Shown here piece after piece: positions 1 to 5,382 of a stretch of DNA of 8,437 bases (position 1 is its first letter; each line of letters starts with the position of its first letter). The position numbers were made by a program, and so were the translations under genes. Under the pieces are notes generated by a model. It saw only the letters and a list, made by a program, of their open reading frames with translations. It did not search any database and was not told the origin of the DNA. This DNA comes from Abditibacteriota bacterium (GTDB lineage: Bacteria > Armatimonadota > UBA5829), in the NCBI GenBank assembly GCA_017959625.1, contig JAGDAG010000006.1, positions 1 to 8,437 on the forward strand, given 5' to 3'.

Positions 1-2
1 AC

Positions 3-440
3 ACGGTGACGGGGGAAAACAACGAAACGCTCATAAAGGCCGCCGCCAGATTCACCCTGGCGGACGTCCGCCGCGGGAGAACGGTCCGTATAAGCCGGGA
101 GCTTCTGGAGTCGTACGGTCCGGAAGACCTTCCGGGTATAGACGGGGAGCTTTTGCGGCTGCGGGAGCCGGAGTCCTTTGACGAAGAACGCTCCATAGCC
201 TTGCTCAGGAGCGACTTTGACTTCAACGGGCACGTCCACAACACCAGATATATAGCCTTCGCCATGGAAGCCCTGCCGGAGGAGAAATACGAAAAGATGG
301 ACTACACGGATCTGAGGATCGCCTTCCGCTCCGGCGCCGCCGGCAGCCGGATAACTGTGAAACGGGCCGCCGCGGAGCAGGGCGTGTTTTTCTGCCTTTA
401 CTCCGAAGGCCGCCTGTGCGCCATGGCGGAGCTCAAATAA
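3..440 (+). CDS. Acyl-ACP thioesterase, FatA/FatB family (C-terminal part; 5' end outside window)
   Basis: These enzymes release free fatty acids from acyl-carrier protein in the cytoplasm and consist of two hotdog domains. What is visible matches the second hotdog: the segment DFDFNGHVHNTRYI has the D-x-N-x-H signature (D72, N74, H76 counted from the GTG at position 6) followed by a tyrosine-containing helix and 'EALPEE', as in bacterial FatA homologues. The frame is open to the left edge and only about 144 residues are present, against roughly 240 for the family, so the GTG at position 6 is probably internal and the gene is cut by the window. The Glu that plant enzymes carry about 34 residues after the catalytic His is not obvious; the segment reads IAFRSGAAG. 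Six of seven Ile codons are ATA. The next gene starts 53 bases downstream with no terminator between, so they may be cotranscribed. Family assignment is fairly secure; substrate is unknown. Confidence 0.75.
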   Translation, partial: TVTGENNETLIKAAARFTLADVRRGRTVRISRELLESYGPEDLPGIDGELLRLREPESFDEERSIALLRSDFDFNGHVHNTRYIAFAMEALPEEKYEKMDYTDLRIAFRSGAAGSRITVKRAAAEQGVFFCLYSEGRLCAMAELK

Positions 441-493
441 GCCCGGGGGCGAGGCCCGGAGACCTTACGCATCTCCGCAAGAGAGGCTCAACT

Positions 494-1888
494 ATGAAAA
501 TCAAATACCTTTACGCTGTTATCGCTTTATTCATTGCGGCGGCCGCCGCGGCCGGCGCAGAGAACCAGAAAGGAGAAGACGCTATGACGGATCTCACCAA
601 GCCGGGCAGGATAGCCAAGCCCATAATCACCTCTATATACACAGCAGACCCTTCCGCCGTGGTGGGTCAGGACGGACGGCTCTATATCTACGCTTCCCAC
701 GACATGGACCCGGCGCGGGGCTGCGACTTCATGGACCGCTACCACGTTTTCTCCACGGAAGACATGGTGCACTTCCGGGACGAGGGCGAGATACTGCGCT
801 CCGACGACGTGGAATGGGGCAGGCCCGAGGGCGGTTTCATGTGGGCGCCGGACTGCGCCTTCAAAAACGGCAAATACTGGTTCTACTACCCCCACCCCAC
901 GGGGAGCCGCTGGAACGACACCTGGCAATTCGGCGTGGCGGTGAGCGACTTTCCCAACAAGGATTTCCGCGACCTGGGCTACGTCCGGGATGCGTCCGGG
1001 CGGGGCGTGGGCGGGGACGCCCTCATCGACCCCTGCATCTTTATCGATGACGACGGCGTCAACTATTTCTATTTCGGAGGAGGCTCCAAGCCCCGGGGCT
1101 GCATCCTTAAGGACGATATGATCACCGTCCGCGGCAGAGTGCGCCCCATGGAGGGCCTGGAGGATTTCCACGAAGCGTCGTGGGTATTCAAGCGGAACGG
1201 CATATACTATATGACCTATTCGGACAACCTGCCGGGGAACAACCGCCTGCGCTACGCCGTGAGCAAACACCCCCTGGGCCCCTGGGAATACAAGGGCGTC
1301 TACCTGGCCCCCACGGGCTGCGACACCTCCCACGGCTCCGTGACGGAATACAAGGGGCATTGGTACGCGTTTTGTCACAACTCCTCCGTGTCCGGACAGG
1401 GGAATCTCCGCTCGGTCTGCGTGTACGAGCTCTTTTTTGAAGACGACGGCTCCATACGCCTGGTTGAGCAGACCGACAGGGCCTGCGACCCGGTGGGGCC
1501 GGCTCCCGCTGCGGACCCAAGGACCAAAACCTACGCAGCGGAGGAAGCAGTACGGGAAGGGGAGCTCACAGTCTCCGGCGGCGCGGTCAGGGGGTTTGAA
1601 AACGCAGGCTCCTTTCTGCGCTTCTCCAAAACCGACGGCTTTGAAGGCGGGAGGGCGTCCCTCTGCATCCACTACGCCAACGGCTCCGGAAAGCTGACCC
1701 GGGTCCGCCTCTCGGTGAACTCCGCCGACTGGTCCCTCATCAATCTGGTCCCCACGGAGGGCTGGGAGGACCTCGGCGAAGCGTACTTCACCGTTCCCCT
1801 GAAAAAGGGCCGGACCAACACCATAGATATAACAGGCTTCGACGGAGAGGCGGCAGTCCGGTTCCTCACCGTGGAACCCCTGGACTGA
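494..1888 (+). CDS. Glycoside hydrolase family 43 protein with signal peptide and C-terminal CBM6-like domain
   Basis: A five-bladed beta-propeller glycosidase, typically an alpha-L-arabinofuranosidase or beta-xylosidase acting on plant hemicellulose. From the ATG at 494 the protein is 464 residues. Residues 1-22 form a signal peptide: lysines at 2 and 4, an Ala-rich hydrophobic core, likely cleavage after the Ala at 22. The GH43 triad can be placed: base D52 in ADPS, the pKa-modulating D179 in LIDPC, and acid E227 in FHEASW, with H280 in SHGS as the usual metal-site His. Residues about 347-464 resemble a CBM6/35 jelly-roll carbohydrate-binding module. I chose 494 over the in-frame ATG at 416, which lies inside the thioesterase gene, because 494 has an AGAGAGG ribosome site 7 bases upstream and gives a proper signal peptide. 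A second good start lies at 584. The serine hydrolase follows after 16 bases. The exact sugar specificity cannot be read from the sequence. Confidence 0.86.
   Translation: MKIKYLYAVIALFIAAAAAAGAENQKGEDAMTDLTKPGRIAKPIITSIYTADPSAVVGQDGRLYIYASHDMDPARGCDFMDRYHVFSTEDMVHFRDEGEILRSDDVEWGRPEGGFMWAPDCAFKNGKYWFYYPHPTGSRWNDTWQFGVAVSDFPNKDFRDLGYVRDASGRGVGGDALIDPCIFIDDDGVNYFYFGGGSKPRGCILKDDMITVRGRVRPMEGLEDFHEASWVFKRNGIYYMTYSDNLPGNNRLRYAVSKHPLGPWEYKGVYLAPTGCDTSHGSVTEYKGHWYAFCHNSSVSGQGNLRSVCVYELFFEDDGSIRLVEQTDRACDPVGPAPAADPRTKTYAAEEAVREGELTVSGGAVRGFENAGSFLRFSKTDGFEGGRASLCIHYANGSGKLTRVRLSVNSADWSLINLVPTEGWEDLGEAYFTVPLKKGRTNTIDITGFDGEAAVRFLTVEPLD
568..586 (+). promoter_or_regulatory. Internal ribosome binding site and alternative start within the GH43 gene
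   Basis: GAAAGGAG at 568-575 sits 8 bases before an in-frame ATG at 584. It is a closer match to the anti-Shine-Dalgarno than the site serving the ATG at 494. Starting here removes the whole signal peptide and leaves the complete catalytic domain (MTDLTKPGRIAKPI onward, 434 residues). The site could give a cytoplasmic form, or be the ancestral start before a signal sequence was added. The sequence shows the site; its use is inference. Confidence 0.5.
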
Positions 1889-1904
1889 CTAAGGAGAAAA
1901 CACA

Positions 1905-3065
1905 ATGAACTTCAAAGCCCTTGACGATTATCTGGATTCATTTTACGAAGAAAAGAACATCCCGGGAGCGGGCATCGCCGTGTCTGTGGACGGAAAAATA
2001 GTCCACCGGCACTTCGCCGGCTTCCGGGACGTGGAAAAGGGGATACCCTTCGGAGAGGACACCCTGGTGAACCTGTATTCCGCCACCAAGCTCTCCACGG
2101 TGACGGCGGCCATGTGCCTTGTTGACAAGAAGCTCCTCTCCCTTGACGCCCCCGCGGCAGACTATATACCGGAGCTGGGAAACGTGACCGTGCGGCGGGA
2201 GGACGGCAGCGTGTCCCCGGCAAAGAACGTTATGCTGGTGCGGCACCTCATGTCCATGACGGCGGGCTTTTCCTATGACAGAGAGGTAAAGCCCCTGCAG
2301 GACCTGCTCCGGGAGACCGGCGGCAGGCCCACTACCCGGCAGGTGGTCAGCGCCCTGGCAAAGGAGCCCCTTCTCTTTGAGCCCGGGACCCGTTTCCGCT
2401 ACAGCTTCTGCCACGACGTGCTTGCGGCGGTGATGGAAGAGGCCGCGGGGATATCCTACCCCGAGGTCCTGAAGCGGGAGCTCTTCGGGCCCCTGGGAAT
2501 GACCGACACGGGCTTTACCCTTTCGGGTGAACAGAAAAAACGCATGGCGCCGGAATACCACGGCTTTGACGGCAAAACGGGCAAGGCCCGGGCGGTGGTT
2601 GCCAAAGAGGGAGCGGATATGGGCATGGGCCCCCTTTACCGGTCGGGGGGCGCCGGGCTGATATCCTGCGTAAAGGATTACGTAAAGCTTCCTGCCATGC
2701 TCTCCCTCCGGGGCGTGACGGCGGAAGGCAGGCGGATCCTTTCGGAAGAAGCCGTGGACGAAATGCGGACCTGCCGGCTCTGCCCCGCCGCCCTGAAGGA
2801 CTTCGAGGAACTGGGAGGCTGGAGCAAGGCGGGCTACGGCTACGGCCTGGGGGTCCGGACGATGCTGGACCCGGAAAGGAACAATTCCCTCAGCGCCAGG
2901 GGCGAATTCGGCTGGGACGGCGCCCTGGGCTGCTATCATCTGGCAGACCCGGCAAAGGGCGTGGGCATTTTCTACGCCCAGCAGGAAGCCGGGGCCCCCT
3001 GGCACACCTGGCACGGCCTGATACGGAATTACGCCTACGCCGGAGTGCTGGGTAAGGAAGACTGA
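1905..3065 (+). CDS. Cytoplasmic serine hydrolase of the class C beta-lactamase/esterase (penicillin-binding-like) fold
   Basis: 386 residues, near the usual length for family VIII esterases and beta-lactamase-related hydrolases. The nucleophile motif S-x-x-K is SATK at 59-62 (S59, K62). The second motif is Y166-S167-F168 in FRYSFCHDV. The third region, GEFGWDGALG at 333-342 followed by a DP dipeptide at 348-349, corresponds to the W-G-G stretch of EstB-like esterases, with Asp338 in place of Gly. There is no signal peptide or membrane helix, so it is probably cytoplasmic and unlikely to act on the cell wall. AAGGAG at 1891-1896 lies 8 bases before the ATG. It sits 16 bases after the GH43 gene and shares its terminator. 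An esterase that removes acyl groups from imported oligosaccharides would fit this position, but that is inference; promiscuous or unknown ester substrates are equally possible. The fold assignment is secure. Confidence 0.85.
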   Translation: MNFKALDDYLDSFYEEKNIPGAGIAVSVDGKIVHRHFAGFRDVEKGIPFGEDTLVNLYSATKLSTVTAAMCLVDKKLLSLDAPAADYIPELGNVTVRREDGSVSPAKNVMLVRHLMSMTAGFSYDREVKPLQDLLRETGGRPTTRQVVSALAKEPLLFEPGTRFRYSFCHDVLAAVMEEAAGISYPEVLKRELFGPLGMTDTGFTLSGEQKKRMAPEYHGFDGKTGKARAVVAKEGADMGMGPLYRSGGAGLISCVKDYVKLPAMLSLRGVTAEGRRILSEEAVDEMRTCRLCPAALKDFEELGGWSKAGYGYGLGVRTMLDPERNNSLSARGEFGWDGALGCYHLADPAKGVGIFYAQQEAGAPWHTWHGLIRNYAYAGVLGKED

Positions 3066-3076
3066 TAATAAAACGG

Positions 3077-3104
3077 AAAAAAGGGCGCGGAAGCGCCCTT
3101 TTTT
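3077..3104. terminator. Bidirectional intrinsic terminator between convergent genes
   Basis: Six A, stem GGGCGC (3083-3088), tetraloop GGAA, stem GCGCCC (3093-3098), then six T. The flanking A and T tracts can extend the stem to 12 base pairs, and each strand presents a GC stem followed by U residues. It lies 11 bases after the serine hydrolase stop on the plus strand and 18 bases beyond the cytX stop on the minus strand, so it can serve both. Confidence 0.87.
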
Positions 3105-3121
3105 ATGCGGTAAGACCCGGG

Positions 3122-4288
3122 CTACGCTTTTTTGGCAAACAGCTTGTTTATCAGCAGGCACGCCAAAATGGTGACCAGTATATCCGGAAGGCTGTTCCCG
3201 CATATGAGATCCAGGGTCATGAGGTAACGGTAAACCCCGAAGCCTATGACCCAGCTTATCAGGTTCGGCAGGCGGAACGCCTTTTCGGCGCCGTTTTTCA
3301 AAACAAAGAAATCCGCTATCTGCACCCCTATCATAGGCGCAAACACCGAGCCTATGAAATACAGAAAATCAGTTATATCGTCCGGCCGGAAAAACATGGC
3401 CGCCGCCATGCCGGCCAGAGCCACGGCTACGGCCACCCATTTTGAATTGAGTTTTTTTGAAACGGCGGAAGCCGACACCCCGGCGGAAAAAGCGTCCAGA
3501 TAGGTGGTGGTGACGGTGGAAAACACCACTATCACCAGGCCCCAGACCCCCAGGCCAACCCCCGTCATAACGGAGGCTATATCGTTTTCCGACGAATATA
3601 TGGCGGCGGACATGCCGATGACGTACATCCAGCAGCTCACAACTCCGTAAACCAGAGTGGAGACGAGGGACGCCTTTTTGGGCTTTTCGGCTTCCCGGGT
3701 ATAATCGCTTATCAGGGGGAGCCACGAAAGAGGCATGGCCGCCGCAAGCTCTATGGCCGCCCCGAAGCTCATGGCGTCTTTAAGTGACCCGTGGACAAAG
3801 CCCCTGGTGAATACCAGAGCGCTGAGTATCAGGGTGAGGACAAATAGGCACGTAAAGGCCACGGTGTTCAGAAAACCCAGCCTTCTGATGCCCGTTGCCA
3901 GCCAGAGCACTATGAGCCCCGCGATAACGGCGCACCATACCCGGACCCCCGTTCCAAGGATACCGTTGGCGGCGGTGGCTCCGTCGTAGATCATTATGGA
4001 GGTCCAGCCCAGAAGCTGCACCACGTTCAGGATGCAGAAAAGCAGACCGCCCCTTGAGCCGAAGCTGGTTTTGGCTGCTTCCATGGCGCTTTTGCCGGCG
4101 GAGCCGCCGATGACCCCCGCAAGATACAGAAACACGCAGCCGATGACGTGCCCGATGATTATGGCGGCAAGCCCTCTGGCAAAGCCCAGGGGGGCAAAGC
4201 AGATGCCCGTCAGTATCTCGGCTATGGATACGGCCGCGCCGAACCAGATGAGGCCGTTTTCAAAAAGCGAGGTTTTTCTTGTTTCCAT
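3122..4288 (-). CDS. cytX: Hydroxymethylpyrimidine/cytosine permease, NCS1 family (CytX-like)
   Basis: A 388-residue, very hydrophobic inner-membrane protein with about ten to twelve candidate helices. The N-terminal stretch ENGLIWFGAAVSIAEILTG and the segment QLLGWTSIMIYDGA (91-104) match the cytosine permease-like branch of nucleobase:cation symporter 1 transporters. The proline-containing SWLPLISDYTRE (188-199) and TYLDAFSAG (262-270) are also typical. CytX proteins are thought to import hydroxymethylpyrimidine for thiamine synthesis. The regulatory context supports this over plain cytosine uptake: the leader holds a TPP riboswitch, terminator and strong promoter. The ATG at 4288 is preceded by CGGAGAA, with GGAG 6 bases upstream. 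The gene stands alone, convergent with the serine hydrolase, and uses the shared terminator at 3077-3104. Family is secure; the substrate rests on the riboswitch and similarity. Confidence 0.85.
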   Translation of the reverse strand: METRKTSLFENGLIWFGAAVSIAEILTGICFAPLGFARGLAAIIIGHVIGCVFLYLAGVIGGSAGKSAMEAAKTSFGSRGGLLFCILNVVQLLGWTSIMIYDGATAANGILGTGVRVWCAVIAGLIVLWLATGIRRLGFLNTVAFTCLFVLTLILSALVFTRGFVHGSLKDAMSFGAAIELAAAMPLSWLPLISDYTREAEKPKKASLVSTLVYGVVSCWMYVIGMSAAIYSSENDIASVMTGVGLGVWGLVIVVFSTVTTTYLDAFSAGVSASAVSKKLNSKWVAVAVALAGMAAAMFFRPDDITDFLYFIGSVFAPMIGVQIADFFVLKNGAEKAFRLPNLISWVIGFGVYRYLMTLDLICGNSLPDILVTILACLLINKLFAKKA

Positions 4289-4335
4289 TCTTTTCTCCGT
4301 TATGGTGTTTTTATGTTGGCGGAAAAGCAGACGGC

Positions 4336-4358
4336 AAAAAAAAACGCCCCGAAGGACG
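4336..4358 (-). terminator. Riboswitch-controlled intrinsic terminator (attenuator) of cytX
   Basis: Read on the minus strand, CGTCC (4358-4354), a TTCG tetraloop, GGGCG (4349-4345), then nine T (4344-4336). It lies 12 bases past the conserved 3' end of the TPP aptamer and 47 bases before the cytX start, the normal place for a transcription-attenuating expression platform. Binding of TPP is expected to favour this hairpin and stop transcription. I could not identify the competing antiterminator helix by eye. Confidence 0.82.
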
Positions 4359-4370
4359 CGAGATCACTGT

Positions 4371-4453
4371 GTTTTTCCTACGCCGGCATTACCCGGATCA
4401 GGTCAAAGGTCGAAGCCGCGCTTCCTCTCAGCCTGCCTGCGCAAGCTCCCTGC
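4371..4453 (-). promoter_or_regulatory. TPP riboswitch (THI element) aptamer upstream of cytX
   Basis: The minus strand carries the signature thiamine-pyrophosphate aptamer blocks in order: GGCTGAGAGG (CTGAGAGG at 4431-4424), then TTTGACCTGATCCGGGTAATG and CCGGCGTAGG (4407-4377). The P3 arm GCTTGC-GCAG-GCAGGC and the P5 arm CCGG-GTAATG-CCGG both pair. A small variable hairpin GAAGC-GCG-GCTTC sits between the two conserved blocks, as in many Bacillota THI elements. The CTGAGA loop reads the pyrimidine moiety and the GCGTAGG side the pyrophosphate through magnesium. The aptamer begins within a few bases of the predicted transcript start, so the 5' P1 strand must lie at the very beginning of the RNA. 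With the terminator at 4336-4358 it should turn cytX off when thiamine pyrophosphate is plentiful. Confidence 0.95.
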
Positions 4454-4458
4454 TATCT

Positions 4459-4487
4459 ATTATACCACCGGCCGGACCGGGTGTCAA
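4459..4487 (-). promoter_or_regulatory. Consensus sigma-70/sigma-A promoter for the TPP riboswitch-cytX transcript
   Basis: On the minus strand, TTGACA (4487-4482), a spacer of exactly 17 bases, and TATAAT (4464-4459). Both hexamers are perfect consensus matches. Transcription should start near 4452-4453, just before the aptamer. Such a strong promoter fits control exercised by the riboswitch after initiation, not by a repressor at the promoter. Confidence 0.93.
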
Positions 4488-4531
4488 ATAAAAAGAAAAC
4501 CGAAAAAAAACCGCAAACAGCCTCCGCAAAG

Positions 4532-4545
4532 CGCCCCCGGGGGCG
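4532..4545. repeat. 14-base perfect palindrome in the lyxose isomerase promoter
   Basis: CGCCCCCGGGGGCG reads the same on both strands and covers the place where a -35 box would sit for the -10 element at 4555-4560. It could be an operator for a dimeric regulator, an activator site that makes up for the absent -35, or a chance product of GC-rich sequence. No other copy was noticed in the window. Confidence 0.4.
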
Positions 4546-4551
4546 GAATTG

Positions 4552-4560
4552 TGATATAAT
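4552..4560 (+). promoter_or_regulatory. Extended -10 promoter for the D-lyxose isomerase gene
   Basis: TGATATAAT gives the TG-n motif directly before a perfect TATAAT (4555-4560). The position 17 bases upstream (around 4532-4537) has no TTGACA-like hexamer, as is common for extended -10 promoters. The predicted start near 4567 gives a leader of about 45 bases, A-rich and unstructured, before the GAGGAG ribosome site at 4601-4606. It is divergent from the cytX promoter, with about 65 bases between the -35 box of cytX and this -10 element. Confidence 0.62.
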
Positions 4561-4612
4561 AAAAACGGACAGCCATACGAAAAACAAAAAAATCAATGCT
4601 GAGGAGAATACC

Positions 4613-5287
4613 ATGAAAAGATCCGAAATCAACAAGCTTATGCGTGAAGCGGTCGCTTTCGCGGACAAAATGAATTTCAAGCTCCCTCCTTTCGCCTTCT
4701 GGTCACCGGAGAAATGGGCGGAAGCGGGACACGAATACGACGAGATCAGAGACAATATGCTGGGGTGGGACATCACCGACTTCGGCCAGGGCGATTTTTA
4801 CAAGATCGGCCTTTTGCTCTTTACCATCCGCAACGGCAATCTCACCGATAAAAAATACGGCAAGCCCTACGCCGAAAAGCTGCTCATCGTAGAGGAGAAC
4901 CAGATCACCCCTTATCATTTCCATTGGAGCAAGATGGAAGACATCATCAACCGCGGCGGCGGAGAGCTGGTGATCAAGCTCTACAATTCCGATGAAAAAG
5001 AAGAGTTTGCCGATACCCCCGTCCTGGTGAGCTCCGACGGCAGAAATTACGAGATCCCCGCCGGCGGCATAGTGCGCCTGACCCCGGGCGAGAGCATCAC
5101 CCTGAAGCAGGGCCAGTACCACAAGTTCTGGGCCGAAAAGGGCAAGACCCTGGTAGGCGAAGTGTCCAAGGTGAACGACGACAGAGTGGACAACCGTTTC
5201 CATGAAGAGATGGGCCGTTTCCCCGCCATAGACGAAGACGAAAAGCCCCTGTATCTGCTGGGCAACGAATATCCCGCAGCCAAGTAA
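4613..5287 (+). CDS. D-lyxose ketol-isomerase (cupin-fold sugar isomerase)
   Basis: A 224-residue cytoplasmic enzyme of the D-lyxose isomerase family, which interconverts D-lyxose and D-xylulose and often also D-mannose and D-fructose. The length matches the family. The cupin metal site is visible: H102 and H104 in PYHFHW, E109 in KMED, and H170 in GQYHKFW, expected to hold Mn2+ or another divalent ion. The WDITDFG segment (52-58) and the closing LGNEYPAAK also look like this family. The ATG at 4613 is preceded by GAGGAG 6 bases upstream. The same frame stays open far to the left, but that stretch covers the cytX promoter and riboswitch and is not protein-like. Ile codons here are 12 ATC and 2 ATA, unlike the first gene in the window, which may reflect high expression. 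It is a single-gene unit ending at its own terminator. Physiological substrate is uncertain. Confidence 0.88.
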   Translation: MKRSEINKLMREAVAFADKMNFKLPPFAFWSPEKWAEAGHEYDEIRDNMLGWDITDFGQGDFYKIGLLLFTIRNGNLTDKKYGKPYAEKLLIVEENQITPYHFHWSKMEDIINRGGGELVIKLYNSDEKEEFADTPVLVSSDGRNYEIPAGGIVRLTPGESITLKQGQYHKFWAEKGKTLVGEVSKVNDDRVDNRFHEEMGRFPAIDEDEKPLYLLGNEYPAAK

Positions 5288-5292
5288 CAGCG

Positions 5293-5307
5293 GCAGGCAA
5301 CGCCTGC
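5293..5307 (+). other. Small hairpin just after the isomerase stop codon
   Basis: GCAGGC, loop AAC, GCCTGC form a 6-base-pair stem starting 6 bases after the stop. No T run follows, so it is not itself a terminator. It may stabilise the 3' end of the message ahead of the real terminator at 5324-5352. Function is inferred. Confidence 0.35.
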
Positions 5308-5323
5308 AAGGCATAAAAAGATC

Positions 5324-5352
5324 AAAAAAGCGGCGCTTTCGCGCCGCTTTTT
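5324..5352. terminator. Bidirectional intrinsic terminator between convergent genes
   Basis: Six A, stem GCGGCGC (5330-5336), loop TTTC, stem GCGCCGC (5341-5347), five T. It is 37 bases after the lyxose isomerase stop on the plus strand and 31 bases beyond the acetyltransferase-fusion stop on the minus strand. With A and T tracts on opposite sides it can end both transcripts. It has the same design as the terminator at 3077-3104. Confidence 0.88.
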
Positions 5353-5382
5353 GTATTTTCTGAAAACGCTCCCGCAGGTCCT

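Noticed and set aside
443..459. CCGGG...CCCGG hairpin between the thioesterase and the GH43 gene as a terminator
   Set aside because: The stem is only 5 base pairs with a 7-base loop and no T run follows, so it would not stop transcription efficiently.
527..1672. Long minus-strand open frame of 381 codons opposite the GH43 gene
   Set aside because: It lies wholly antisense to a gene with a recognisable catalytic triad. Its product is rich in Val, Gly, His and Ala with no recognisable motif, as expected for a shadow frame in GC-rich DNA.
1938..3203. Long minus-strand open frame of 421 codons opposite the serine hydrolase
   Set aside because: It crosses the terminator, overlaps the end of cytX in another frame, and has no domain-like motifs. 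The plus-strand gene has clear SxxK and Tyr motifs and a ribosome site.
4148..4612. In-frame N-terminal extension of the lyxose isomerase
   Set aside because: The extension would be translated through the start of cytX, the TPP riboswitch and both promoters. The ATG at 4613 has a good ribosome site and gives the normal family length.
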